Assembly: GCF_020181035.1 (NCBI RefSeq)
Contig: NZ_JAIQYY010000011.1
Location: 301,403-356,990, forward strand
Direction of reading: 5' to 3'
Length of the DNA: 55,588 nucleotides
From: Streptomyces sp. CoH27
GTDB taxonomy: Bacteria > Actinomycetota > Actinomycetes > Streptomycetales > Streptomycetaceae
Below, one piece after another: positions 1-8,127 of this stretch. The notes beneath the pieces were generated by a model, which worked only from the letters and a program-made list of their open reading frames with translations, searched no databases and was not told where the DNA came from. The position numbers and the translations under genes are program-made. How positions within the stretch are numbered: position 1 is the first letter of the stretch; each line of letters starts with the position of its first letter.

Positions 1-14
1 CGCTTGATCCTCAC
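1..14 (-). CDS. Start of a gene running off the left edge (partial)
   Basis: On the minus strand a GTG codon is preceded by a good ribosome-binding site (GGGAGGG, 8 nt upstream), and the frame reads Met-Arg-Ile-Lys before leaving the window. Only four codons and two bases are visible. Streptogrisin-type secreted proteases of Streptomyces begin with Met-Arg-Ile-Lys-Arg, so a secreted serine protease is one possibility, but four residues cannot prove it. The ~250 nt upstream (15-266) would be its promoter region. It includes an AT-richer patch near 181-205 that could carry a -10 element. Confidence 0.35.
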
Positions 15-218
15 TTTTCGTTCCCTCCCAGGGGAAGTCGGGGGCCCGCGTGGGGTCGGGGCCCGTGAGGCGCAGCCGGGGACAGGCACGGGAGCCCGAA
101 CACACATGCCCCTGACAAGCGCTGAGGGGGAGTATTCGGCCGAACGACCGGTTGCCACAAGGGCGCCTTTCGGCCGCGCAACTTTAACCCCCTTTTACCC
201 AAACTTCCCTGACGCTGC

Positions 219-273
219 GTCACACAACCTCTGGTCACACAACCTCTGCGTCACACAACCTCTGCGTCACACC
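219..273. repeat. 15-16 bp tandem repeat, three copies plus a partial fourth, over the DUF1684 stop codon
   Basis: The unit GTCACACAACCTCTGC occurs at 219-233 (one base shorter), 234-249 and 250-265, and a partial copy follows from 266. The stop codon of the DUF1684 gene (267-269) lies at the first position of the partial copy. Each full copy carries the same TCA (TGA on the minus strand), and the additional copies lie on the 3' side of the gene. Confidence 0.85.
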
Positions 274-1061
274 ACCGCACGCTCCCCCGCCTCCACGGCC
301 GGCTCCAGCGTGTTGCCGGGCGGCGGGAAGGGGCAGAGGAAGTGCTCGGCGAAGGCGCACGGTGGAAGCTGGGCGCGATTGAAGTCGACGACCGTACGTC
401 CCTCGGCGTCCGGCGCGGCCGGGTACAGAAAACGGAAACGGAAACTGCTGTCACCGCTGGTGGCGTCGGCGAACACGGCCCACAGCACCCCGTCACCCTG
501 CTGAGCGACCTGAAGCGTCAGCTCCCGCCCGTCCAGGGTGAAGGCGAGCTCACCGGCGAGACCGAGCCCCCGCTCGCGCCCGTCGGCGTTGCCGACCCGC
601 ACGACCCGCGTGCCGTCGTACGGCGTGAACGTGCCCGGCACGGACCAGCGCGGATCATAAGAAGTAGCCTCGATCCCCCCGAAGGCACGCCGGCCCGCGG
701 ACTCGGGGTCGTAGACCCGCACCCCCCACACCCCTTCGCGCACCAGCACGACCAGCCGCTTCTCCCCGAACGCGACACGGGACTCGGCCTCCGGCCCGAG
801 ATCGGCGGTGAGCCGTACCTCACCCGCGAAGGCCCGGCCGTCCACGGTCAGACCGTCGGCGTCGGTCGCGGTGAGCACCACCCCGTCGGCATCCGCCACC
901 CAGTCCCCGGGAATGTCCGGAAGTCGCCTCTCCGGATAGTCCTCGACCCAGTGCGTGCCGATCAGCGCGAGCGGCCCGTAGGGCGCCGAAACGGCCTCCA
1001 CCCGGCGCTCGTGCCACTGCTTCCACGCATCGAAGGCGTCAGTCGAACCGCTGCCCGTCAT
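267..1061 (-). CDS. DUF1684 family protein
   Basis: A 264-residue protein of the DUF1684 family, recognised by its whole layout: an N-terminal helix with Trp-Lys-Gln-Trp-His, a central all-beta part, and the C-terminal family signature DFNRAQLPPCAFAEHF followed by CPFPPPGN (about residues 226-250). There is no signal peptide and no membrane segment. The biochemical function is not established. The ATG at 1061 follows a GGGACAGGGG stretch; an open frame continues upstream but overlaps nothing useful. It lies 40 nt after the LLM oxidoreductase gene on the same strand, so it is probably the last gene of the transporter operon. Its 3' end is embedded in a short tandem repeat. Confidence 0.85.
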   Translation of the reverse strand: MTGSGSTDAFDAWKQWHERRVEAVSAPYGPLALIGTHWVEDYPERRLPDIPGDWVADADGVVLTATDADGLTVDGRAFAGEVRLTADLGPEAESRVAFGEKRLVVLVREGVWGVRVYDPESAGRRAFGGIEATSYDPRWSVPGTFTPYDGTRVVRVGNADGRERGLGLAGELAFTLDGRELTLQVAQQGDGVLWAVFADATSGDSSFRFRFLYPAAPDAEGRTVVDFNRAQLPPCAFAEHFLCPFPPPGNTLEPAVEAGERAVV

Positions 1062-1101
1062 ACCCCTGTCCCTTTCACCACGTATCCCTCGGACACAGCA
1101 C

Positions 1102-1938
1102 TCACAGCCGAGCCAGCCCCAGATGATCACGCAGGGTGCTGCCCGGATAGAACGTACGGAACAGCCCGCGATGCTGAAGCAACGCCACCGTTCCGTTGAC
1201 GACCCGCTCCAGATCGCGCCGGGGCTCGACGGGAACGAGATGAAAACCGTCGGTGACCCCGTCGGCGTACCACCCGGCGACCAGCTCCGCCAGGTCGACC
1301 GGGCCGCCCCGGTACAGCGGACCCCGCGCGGTGGGCCGCGGCCCTCCCCCGCCGTATCCGGGCTCGGCCGCGTACTCCCCGTCGCCGAGGTCGATCAGCA
1401 GACTCACCAGGACCCGCAAGGCGTCCGGATCGCGCCCCGACTCGGCGGCCAGCGCCCGCAGTTCCTCGCGTACGGCGGCGGCCTCCCCCGGCCCGGCGGC
1501 ACGCACCAGAGCCACATCGGCGCACCGGGCGGCGAGGATCCGGCCATGCCCCTCGGTGGCATCGACCACACGAACGGGCTGCCCCTGCGGCGAATCCCAG
1601 GCGTCCCCCGCCTCTCCGGACGCGTCGATCCGCCACCCGGCCCGCCCGCCACTGACCGAGTCCAGCGCCGCCACACCGGCCCGCGCCGGTAAGGACGTGA
1701 CGTGGGCCTCGCCGACGGCCGGGACCAGGCCGATCCGCCGCGTGGCGGGCGCCACCTTGCACAACACCTCCAGGGCTCCGGGCCCGGCCCGGTCGAGCGA
1801 ATCGTCCAGCGTCACGAAGTCCAGCCCGCCCCGCTCGGCGAGCAGCGCCAGCTCGATACAGAGATCGGCATCGCAGCCTCCCGCCTGATCGATGCCGGCG
1901 GCGAGATGCAGCAGCCCCCGCCGATACCGCCGGCTCAT
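1102..1938 (-). CDS. LLM-class flavin-dependent monooxygenase-like protein
   Basis: 278 residues, related to bacterial luciferase-like (LLM) flavin-dependent oxidoreductases. The N-terminal part (about 12-45) has the typical first strand and helix of the TIM barrel, ending LDFVTLDDS, and a later segment DGFHLVPVEPRRDLE resembles the family C-terminus. It is shorter than the usual 330-450 residues, so parts of the barrel may be reduced. LLM enzymes often cleave C-S or C-N bonds using reduced flavin and oxygen. The start at 1938 follows the ABC ATPase stop by 7 nt with a GAGGTGGGG ribosome-binding site. Genes of this class accompany cystine/sulfonate-type transporters, which fits the neighbouring genes; the exact substrate is unknown. 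Confidence 0.75.
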   Translation of the reverse strand: MSRRYRRGLLHLAAGIDQAGGCDADLCIELALLAERGGLDFVTLDDSLDRAGPGALEVLCKVAPATRRIGLVPAVGEAHVTSLPARAGVAALDSVSGGRAGWRIDASGEAGDAWDSPQGQPVRVVDATEGHGRILAARCADVALVRAAGPGEAAAVREELRALAAESGRDPDALRVLVSLLIDLGDGEYAAEPGYGGGGPRPTARGPLYRGGPVDLAELVAGWYADGVTDGFHLVPVEPRRDLERVVNGTVALLQHRGLFRTFYPGSTLRDHLGLARL

Positions 1939-1945
1939 CCCCACC

Positions 1946-2707
1946 TCACAGCACCTTCGCCAGAAAGGCCCGCGTCCGCTCGTGCCGCGGCCGGTCCAGC
2001 ACGTCACTCGGTGTCCCCTGCTCGACGATCCTGCCGTCGGCCATGAACACCACCGTGTCGGCGACCTCCCGGGCGAACGCGATCTCATGCGTGACGACGA
2101 TCATCGTCGTGCCCCGGGCGGCCAAGTCCCGTATGACGTCGAGGACTTCACCGACGAGTTCGGGATCGAGCGCCGAGGTCGGTTCGTCGAACAGCAGCAG
2201 CTTCGGCTCCAGGGCGAGCGCCCGCGCGATGGCCACCCGCTGCTGCTGCCCGCCGGACAGCTGCCGCGGGTAGGCGTCGGCCTTCTCCCCGAGCCCCACC
2301 CGCTCCAGCAGCCGGCGTGCCTGTTCCACCGTCTCCTTCCGGGGCCGTCTCAGCGCGGACACCGGCGCCTCGACGACGTTGTCCAGCACTGTGAGATGCG
2401 GGAAGAGGTTGAAGTTCTGGAAGACGAACCCGATCCGGGTGCGCTGCCGGAGCACCTCGCGCTCGGGCAGCTCGTACAGCTTGTCCCCGGCGCGCCGGTA
2501 CCCCATCAGCGAACCGTCGACACTGATCTCGCCCCGGTCGACCTTCTCCAGGTGGTTGATGGTGCGCAGCAGCGTGGACTTGCCGGAGCCGGAGGGGCCG
2601 AGCACGACGGTGACCTCACCGGCGCGCACCGTCAGGTCGATGCCTTTGAGGACGTCGAGCGAGCCGAAGCTCTTGTGCACGGAGCGGATGTCGACCATGA
2701 CGGTCAT
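1946..2707 (-). CDS. Amino-acid ABC transporter ATP-binding protein
   Basis: 253 residues, the ATPase of a polar amino-acid type importer (GlnQ/HisP/TcyN group). Visible motifs: Walker A GPSGSGKST (37-45), Q-loop in FVFQNFNLFP (95-103), signature LSGGQ (150-154), Walker B LLLFDEP (170-176), and switch His in VTHE. A motif GTPSDVLDRPRHERTRAFL at the C-terminus is typical of this group. The start ATG overlaps the stop of the FAD/NAD(P)-binding gene by 4 nt (ATGA, 2704-2707), which implies translational coupling. It energises the permease encoded two genes upstream, together with the divergent solute-binding lipoprotein. Confidence 0.95.
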   Translation of the reverse strand: MTVMVDIRSVHKSFGSLDVLKGIDLTVRAGEVTVVLGPSGSGKSTLLRTINHLEKVDRGEISVDGSLMGYRRAGDKLYELPEREVLRQRTRIGFVFQNFNLFPHLTVLDNVVEAPVSALRRPRKETVEQARRLLERVGLGEKADAYPRQLSGGQQQRVAIARALALEPKLLLFDEPTSALDPELVGEVLDVIRDLAARGTTMIVVTHEIAFAREVADTVVFMADGRIVEQGTPSDVLDRPRHERTRAFLAKVL

Positions 2708-4464
2708 CGTGTGAGTTCCTTTTCGAGTGAGGCGCTCAGAAAGCCCAGCACGGCACGGGCGGTGGCGTCGTTCTGCCGGAACGCGGGCCCGCCGGTGCGC
2801 GGCCGGGTGAAGGCGCCGGGCGTACGGGCATTCGTATACGGCCCGAGCGCGAAGCGCCGGGGATGCGGGCGCCCGGCGGCGTCGAGAACCCGACCGTCCT
2901 CGGGGTCGACCCGGAGCAGTCCCTCGGGGGTCTCGGCAGCGCCGTCGGCGTGCAGTTCGCGCAGCAGGCTGTCACGGGCCCGCCCGACGGTGGGCTCGGG
3001 CAGCCGGGCCTCGACCAGGGCCCGGGCCTCGACGGAGAATCCCGGCACGGTGGGACTGGTGGCCCGGAACACCCCGTCCTCGGCACGCACGGTCATGCCG
3101 GCGCCGACGAAGCGGAGCAGCCCGGCCCGGGACAGCGCGAGCATCTGCCGCAGCCGGGGTCCGGGCGGCCCGGACGCCAGATAGCTGAAGAACCCGTGCC
3201 ACCAGGACCCGACGTTCCCGAGCCGCACGATCTGCCCGTACACGGAGAGCAGCCCGAGAAAGACGCCCAGATCCGCGCTGTGCGAAGGATCATGACGGCG
3301 CTTCAGGTCGCCCTCGACATACGCGCGCAGCCCCTCCTGGAACGCCTCGTGCGACGCGTACCGCGTCCCCTCCAGCGGATGGTCGAGCGCGGTGAGGTCG
3401 AGCCGGTCGGCCGGGTCCGGTACGGCGGCGGCGACCAGCGCCCGGAGCTCGTCGTGCCCGGCGGCCGCCGCGTACTTCTCCTCGAAGTCGGCCCAGGCCA
3501 TCGCCGTACGCCCGGGGTGGGCGGTGAACAGCCGGTGGTAGTGGGCGAAGCCCAGCTCCTTCTCCACCAGCGGCCACACATCGCGCCGGAAGTCGAAGCC
3601 GGCCGGCCGGGCCAGCAGCCGCTCGACCTCGGCGGGACCGAAGAAGCGGGGCAGCGGGGGCCGGTCGCCGGTCCAGTCGTAGCCGATCTTCGAGTGGTAC
3701 GGCACCCCGCGCCGCGAGCCGACGTACAGCACCGGCTCCCGTCCCGAGGGAACGTAGGTGTCCCCCTCGTACCGTCCGCCGCGCCCCTCGGTGAGGAGCA
3801 CCATCAGGTCGACGAAGGCCAGCCCGAAGCCGCGCACGAGCACGGGTTCGCCGGGCCGCAGCGCGGTCAGGTCGGTGTCGGCGGTGAAGTCGGGCGGCAG
3901 GTGCGTCAGCTTGTGCTCGCGGGCATATGCGGCCAACTCGCCTTGTTCCTCGTCGAGTTCGGCGTCGAGATGGCCCAGGGCGAGGACCACCAGGTCGGCG
4001 AGGAGAGGCCGGGGCCGCCCCTCCAGCCACACCTCCTGGCGCCCCTCCCGCGGTCCGCTGACCCGCAGCGCACGCCGGGCGTGATGGTGAACGGTGACGC
4101 CCTCGGGCAGCTCCGCCAGCGCCTGCTCGTACACCCACCGCAGATACCGTCCCTGAAGCTGCCGGTCGGCGAAGGTGCTGCCGGCCAGCCCGGCCCACTC
4201 GTGCAGCGTGGGCCCCGCACGCACCGGGCCGTCCATGGTCACGGTGTCGTCGGTGAACATGGTGACGTCCTCGGCGTGCGAGTTCATCCACAGCAGCGGT
4301 GACTGCGCCTGCCGCCAGATCCGTCCGCCGCCCGGCGGATGGGGGTCGACGAGATGGATGTCGAGGCCTGAATCGCCGTACAGCTCGGGTGCGTTGGCGG
4401 CGATGCGTTCGAGCAGTCCGGTCCCCCGCGGCCCGGCTCCCACGATCACCAGCTGCGGCCTCAT
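2704..4464 (-). CDS. FAD/NAD(P)-binding protein (PF13454-like)
   Basis: 586 residues. The N-terminus LVIVGAGPRGTGLLERI (5-21) is a Rossmann fold binding FAD, followed by a PPGGGRIWR motif and LLWMNSH, as in the NAD_binding_9 group of flavoproteins. The middle has VLVRGFGLAFVDLMVLLTEGRGG, a second dinucleotide-like segment. Such proteins are presumed N-hydroxylating or other oxidative enzymes, but the reaction here is unknown. The ATG at 4464 overlaps the permease stop as ATGA, and the end overlaps the ATPase start as ATGA, so the gene lies inside the transporter operon. This tight embedding suggests that it modifies the imported compound. The reading frame stays open upstream to 5430, but that extension runs antisense-like through the permease gene and is not real. 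Confidence 0.85.
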   Translation of the reverse strand: MRPQLVIVGAGPRGTGLLERIAANAPELYGDSGLDIHLVDPHPPGGGRIWRQAQSPLLWMNSHAEDVTMFTDDTVTMDGPVRAGPTLHEWAGLAGSTFADRQLQGRYLRWVYEQALAELPEGVTVHHHARRALRVSGPREGRQEVWLEGRPRPLLADLVVLALGHLDAELDEEQGELAAYAREHKLTHLPPDFTADTDLTALRPGEPVLVRGFGLAFVDLMVLLTEGRGGRYEGDTYVPSGREPVLYVGSRRGVPYHSKIGYDWTGDRPPLPRFFGPAEVERLLARPAGFDFRRDVWPLVEKELGFAHYHRLFTAHPGRTAMAWADFEEKYAAAAGHDELRALVAAAVPDPADRLDLTALDHPLEGTRYASHEAFQEGLRAYVEGDLKRRHDPSHSADLGVFLGLLSVYGQIVRLGNVGSWWHGFFSYLASGPPGPRLRQMLALSRAGLLRFVGAGMTVRAEDGVFRATSPTVPGFSVEARALVEARLPEPTVGRARDSLLRELHADGAAETPEGLLRVDPEDGRVLDAAGRPHPRRFALGPYTNARTPGAFTRPRTGGPAFRQNDATARAVLGFLSASLEKELTR

Positions 4465-5318
4465 CGGGCGCTCTCCGTGCCGCGCGCGTAGTGCTTCTCC
4501 ACGTAGTACTGGCCGATGCCGAGGAGCGAGGTGACAACGGCGTACCAGAGGGTCGCGACCATCAGCAGCGGGATGACCTGGTAGGTGCGGTGGTAGATCA
4601 ACTGGGCCGAGAACAGCAGGTCGTTGACGGCGATGACGCTGACGATCGAGGTGCCTTTGAGGGTGCCGATCAGCATGTTGCCGGCGGGCGGCACGATGGC
4701 GCGCATCGCCTGCGGCAGCACGATCCGGCGCCAGCGCCGCCACCGGCTCAGACCGAGCGCCTGGGCGGCCTCGATCTGTCCGCGCTCCACGGAGAGGATG
4801 CCGGCCCGGACGACCTCGGCGGCGAAGGCGGCCTCGTGCAGGGTGAGTCCGACGATGGCGACGGCGGCCGGGGTGAGCAGGTCGACGGTCTTCACGCCGA
4901 ACACCTGCGGGTACAGGGCGCCGATGTTGAACCACAGCAGCAGCTGCACCAGGATCGGGATCGACCGGAAGAGCCAGACGTACCCCCAGCTGACCGCGCG
5001 CAGCACGGGGTTGGCGGAGAGCCGGAAGGCGGCGAGCAGGGTGCCGAGGGCGAAGCCGAGGACCATCACCACGGCGGTCAGCCACAGCGTGAGCCACAGC
5101 CCGTGCAGGATGGCGGCCGAGGTGAAGGAGGAGGCGACGACGTCCCACTGGAACGCCTGGTTGTGCGCCACGGAGTTCACCGCGAGGCCGAGCAGGGCGA
5201 GGATGGCGACGGCGGCGGCCCACTGTCCGTACCGGCGTCGCGGGACGATGCGGGGGGCGTCCGCGGGCCCGGGTATCTCCGGCGCGGAGGGGGCTTTGGC
5301 GAGGGTTTCGGAAGACAT
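4461..5318 (-). CDS. Amino-acid ABC transporter permease
   Basis: 285 residues, an inner-membrane permease of the HisM/GlnP/TcyL group. After a ~45-residue cytoplasmic leader there are about five hydrophobic helices, and the conserved cytoplasmic loop EAAQALGLSRWRRWRRIVLPQA (about 183-204, the site that docks the ATPase) is clear. The ATG at 5318 has GGGAGCC upstream. It is the first gene of the minus-strand operon and overlaps the next gene by 4 nt. A single permease suggests that it works as a homodimer. Confidence 0.93.
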   Translation of the reverse strand: MSSETLAKAPSAPEIPGPADAPRIVPRRRYGQWAAAVAILALLGLAVNSVAHNQAFQWDVVASSFTSAAILHGLWLTLWLTAVVMVLGFALGTLLAAFRLSANPVLRAVSWGYVWLFRSIPILVQLLLWFNIGALYPQVFGVKTVDLLTPAAVAIVGLTLHEAAFAAEVVRAGILSVERGQIEAAQALGLSRWRRWRRIVLPQAMRAIVPPAGNMLIGTLKGTSIVSVIAVNDLLFSAQLIYHRTYQVIPLLMVATLWYAVVTSLLGIGQYYVEKHYARGTESAR

Positions 5319-5399
5319 GCGAAGGCTCCCTGACGTGGTGATCGTCAGAACGGGGTGATGCCTTCACACGGCCGAGCCCCTCAGCAGGGCCGTCCACCG

Positions 5400-5430
5400 A
5401 GAGTACGCGGGCGTTTCGGTGCACTGTCAA
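5400..5430 (-). promoter_or_regulatory. Probable promoter of the transporter operon
   Basis: On the minus strand TTGACA (5425-5430) and TACTCT (5400-5405) are separated by 19 nt, close to the housekeeping sigma factor consensus. The expected transcript start is about 75 nt upstream of the permease ATG at 5318. It lies within 75 nt of the divergent leader peptide, so both directions could share one regulator. Confidence 0.5.
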
Positions 5431-5501
5431 GGCTGTCCGAACTGTGAGCCGTACGTCTCAAGTCAGTTGACGCGGAACCGGATGCCTGTTCCACTTGGCC
5501 T

Positions 5502-5573
5502 ATGCATCCACAGCAGTGGCTGGTCACCCGCTCCCACATCGACTTCGGTCGCGTGTGGTCCTGTTCCTGTTGA
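5502..5573 (+). CDS. Putative cysteine-responsive leader peptide
   Basis: A 23-codon frame starting at ATG 5502 and ending TGA 5571-5573. It contains VTRSHIDFGRV and ends Trp-Ser-Cys-Ser-Cys-stop. Short Streptomyces and other actinobacterial peptides with an RRHVDLGRV-like core and a terminal CSC/CxC cluster are annotated as putative leader peptides, typically in front of sulfur-assimilation and sulfur-compound transport genes; ribosome stalling at the Cys codons is thought to couple expression to cysteine supply. It lies 138 nt upstream of the solute-binding protein gene in the same direction. No strong ribosome-binding site is visible, and a TTGACG (5467-5472) could be the -35 of its promoter. 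The match rests on the motif and position, not on a search. Confidence 0.75.
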   Translation: MHPQQWLVTRSHIDFGRVWSCSC

Positions 5574-5589
5574 GCTGACCCCCTGCGCG

Positions 5590-5608
5590 CGCCTGCCCCG
5601 AGCAGGCG
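5590..5608 (+). promoter_or_regulatory. Hairpin after the leader peptide, possible attenuator
   Basis: CGCCTGC (5590-5596) and GCAGGCG (5602-5608) form a 7-bp stem with a 5-nt loop, starting 16 nt after the leader stop codon and followed by a pyrimidine-rich stretch with TTTTCTC. The position is what a leader-peptide-controlled attenuator would need. The stem is short, so this is a suggestion only. Confidence 0.35.
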
Positions 5609-5711
5609 TCCACGCGTTCTCCCGCTCTTTTCTCGCTGCTCGGCCACGCCTTCACACGCGCACCCCTCCCCTCGCGCCTTCGCACCTTCTGCTCACAGGA
5701 GACCGCTACCG

Positions 5712-6650
5712 ATGCGTTCGCGTCTTTTGCTACCTTTCGTCACGATGACGACGGCCACTTTGTTCCTCACCGCCTGCGGCTCCGGCTCCGGCGGCTCGGG
5801 CGGTACGGACGCCTCCGGAGTGGCGGCGAAATCCGACGAGGTGCCCACCACCGATGTCGTCTCCGCCGAGAAGAAGGACGACGCGGCGGCCGGGCTGCTG
5901 CCCGCCGGCACGACGCACCTCACCGTCGCGATCAGCGTCGGCGGCACCCCGCCCGGCACCACCTATCTCTCCGACGGCACGACGGTGACCGGCCAGGACG
6001 TCGACTTCACCAAGGCGGTCGCCAAGGTGCTCGGCATCAAGCTGACGGTCGAGCAGGCGAGTTTCGAGGCGATCCTGCCCGCCCTGGACAGCGGAAAGTA
6101 CGACTTCGGCGCGAGCAACTTCGGCGTCACGGACGAGCGCCGCAAGATCATCGACTTCGTCACCTACATCAACGACGGCCAGGGCTTCGCCGTCCGCAAG
6201 GACAGCAAGCTGGCCAAGGTCACCGATCTGACGCAGTTGTGCGGCCTGAACGTCGCGACCGGTGCCGGCACGACCTTCGAGGCCACGCTGGAGAAGAACA
6301 AGCACCTGTGCACCGACGCGGGCAAGAAGGCGTACCAGGTGCAGACGTACGGCGAGTCGAGCGCGATCTGGTCCTCGGTGCAGCAGGGCCGCAGCGATGT
6401 CGTGATGTCCACGATCAACGGCCTGCGCTACGCCGTGGCCCACCAGCCCGGCCTGAAGTTCCTGGGCGAGTACCACCGCCTGGACGTGGGCTTCGCCTTC
6501 AAGAAGGGCACCAAGCTGGCCCCCGCTTTCCAGGCGGCGGTCAACAGGCTCATCGCCGACGGCACGTACGACAAGATCCTGAAGAAGTGGGGCACGACGG
6601 GCTCGGCGATCAAGAAGTCCCAGATCAGCCCGCCCGAGCTGAAGAACTGA
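5712..6650 (+). CDS. Amino-acid ABC transporter solute-binding lipoprotein
   Basis: 312 residues, SBP_bac_3 family. It has a lipoprotein signal peptide with lipobox Leu19-Thr-Ala-Cys22, then a Gly/Ser linker and a two-lobed binding domain (about 65-300) with family features DVDFTKAVAKVLG, DFGASNFGVTDERRKIIDFV and a GLNVATGAGTT segment. It captures an amino-acid-like compound outside the membrane and delivers it to the permease encoded divergently. The ATG has an AGGAG ribosome-binding site 10 nt upstream. It is monocistronic and preceded by the cysteine leader peptide, so its expression is probably tied to cysteine limitation. The ligand is inferred to be an organosulfur amino acid, from the leader only. 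Confidence 0.92.
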   Translation: MRSRLLLPFVTMTTATLFLTACGSGSGGSGGTDASGVAAKSDEVPTTDVVSAEKKDDAAAGLLPAGTTHLTVAISVGGTPPGTTYLSDGTTVTGQDVDFTKAVAKVLGIKLTVEQASFEAILPALDSGKYDFGASNFGVTDERRKIIDFVTYINDGQGFAVRKDSKLAKVTDLTQLCGLNVATGAGTTFEATLEKNKHLCTDAGKKAYQVQTYGESSAIWSSVQQGRSDVVMSTINGLRYAVAHQPGLKFLGEYHRLDVGFAFKKGTKLAPAFQAAVNRLIADGTYDKILKKWGTTGSAIKKSQISPPELKN

Positions 6651-6683
6651 GCGACGCCGAAGAGCGGAGCGACGCGGTCACCG

Positions 6684-7859
6684 TCAGCAGTCGCAGCCCG
6701 AGCAGCATTCACAGCACTCGCAGCATTCGCAGACCTCGCAGCACGACGAGTCGCAGTCGCAGTCGCAATTGGCGCAGCAGCCCTCGCGCCGCTTCCGCGA
6801 CCAGGGTCCCTCGAACTCGTCGGCGCAGCACACCTTGCACGTGCAGCACAGGCCGAGGGCGGCCGCACAGCCGGCCCAGAAGCCCCGCTTGTCCGGGCGC
6901 GGCGGCTGCCCGCCGAAGGGGTCACCGTACGGGTGCCCCGGGGCTCCCGGCGCGTAGGGGCCCTGGGGCGGTCCGAAGGAGGCCTCCGGCCCGTGGCCGC
7001 ACGCCTTCGTGCCGAACGCCCGGTCCACGGAGCGCTCCAGCTCGTGCACGAGCAGCCGGTGCGCCAGCGCGCCGTCGGCAAACTCCGCGTCCCTCAAGGC
7101 GAGCTGGATGCCGTGCAGGGCGTCGTCGGCGAGCCGGCGGGCCTCGGCGCGGGACGTGCCCGTGGCGGTGAGGGGGTTCCAGGCACCCGACGCGGCGTCG
7201 GCTTCCTGGTCCTCCACGGCGTCCAGCAGGTGGGCGAGCCGGCCGAAGAGGCGGCCGGCCTCCGTCAGGGGGCGTGCGTTGCCCGGCCGTCCGGCCAGCA
7301 CCGCGGTGTGGGCGAAGGCGGCGGCCGTCGCGGTCTCGGTCGGCTCGGTGACCGTCAGGATCGGCGTGCCGTACCCGGCGAGGCTCTCCAGGCCGAGCTG
7401 CCGGTCGACGGCCTCGACGAGGACACCGGTGTCGAAGCCGACCGCCGCCCCGCTGCGGGCACCGGCCCGGCCCCAGCCCGCGGCGACCCGGCGGGCCGCG
7501 GCGGCCACGGGCCGGCGAGCCAGCAGCCCGTCCTGGTCGGCGACATGGTCGCGGACCTTCGCCGCGGCGAGCACCAGCGAGACGGCGGCGGCGAGCCGCG
7601 CACCCTCGCCCTGGGCGACCGACGCCGTGCGCATCCCGCGCAGCGCGCACGGCCCCGCCGTACGCCGGGCACCCGGGGCCGACCCGGCCTGAGCCTCCGT
7701 CAGAACCGATATGAGCAGCCCGTCGTAGTTCGTCACGACACGCGCGAGCTGCCCGTGGTCGCGGCGCAGCGCGAGGCACAGCCCGCACAAGTGCGCCATC
7801 CACTCGGCTTTGAGACGTTCACCGAGCCGGTGAGAGCAGGGCCTGACGATTCCGAACAC
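6684..7859 (-). CDS. DUF5685 family protein with cysteine-rich tail
   Basis: 391 residues. The N-terminus VFGIVRPCSHRLGE, followed by HLCGLCLALRRDHG, is typical of the DUF5685 family, whose function is unknown. The body is mainly helical, with a Gly/Pro linker near 315-345. The C-terminus is extraordinary: GCAAALGLCCTCKVCCAD is followed after a short basic stretch by a 31-residue tail with 16 cysteines arranged as CC, CD and ECC repeats. This suggests metal binding. The GTG start at 7859 has GGGGGA 6 nt upstream; an ATG further upstream lacks such a site. It converges with the solute-binding protein gene across 33 nt. Confidence 0.8.
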   Translation of the reverse strand: MFGIVRPCSHRLGERLKAEWMAHLCGLCLALRRDHGQLARVVTNYDGLLISVLTEAQAGSAPGARRTAGPCALRGMRTASVAQGEGARLAAAVSLVLAAAKVRDHVADQDGLLARRPVAAAARRVAAGWGRAGARSGAAVGFDTGVLVEAVDRQLGLESLAGYGTPILTVTEPTETATAAAFAHTAVLAGRPGNARPLTEAGRLFGRLAHLLDAVEDQEADAASGAWNPLTATGTSRAEARRLADDALHGIQLALRDAEFADGALAHRLLVHELERSVDRAFGTKACGHGPEASFGPPQGPYAPGAPGHPYGDPFGGQPPRPDKRGFWAGCAAALGLCCTCKVCCADEFEGPWSRKRREGCCANCDCDCDSSCCEVCECCECCECCSGCDC

Positions 7860-8127
7860 TTCGATCCCCCGTGATGTGGTACGACGTTGGCAGTTCACCC
7901 GTACGCAGTGACGATCACCCGTCCGCCGCCGACGATCATATTTCACTCTCAGTCAGCAGCCATATGAGGCGGGACCCTTGGGACACAAGGGCTCTCGACG
8001 GATCGGCTGTGCACCAGTACCGTCACAAACCCCCCGCGCGGCGTCTATCCACTTGGCGCGCTGTCCGCATCATGGATGACCATAGGGGTGCTGAAAGCAC
8101 GAAAGACCGCTGTGAGAGGAGGCGTCC

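Noticed and set aside
2704..5430. Very long open frame (about 900 codons) on the minus strand
   Set aside because: Only 2704-4464 matches a protein family; the remainder lies out of frame over the permease gene and is a high-G+C artefact.
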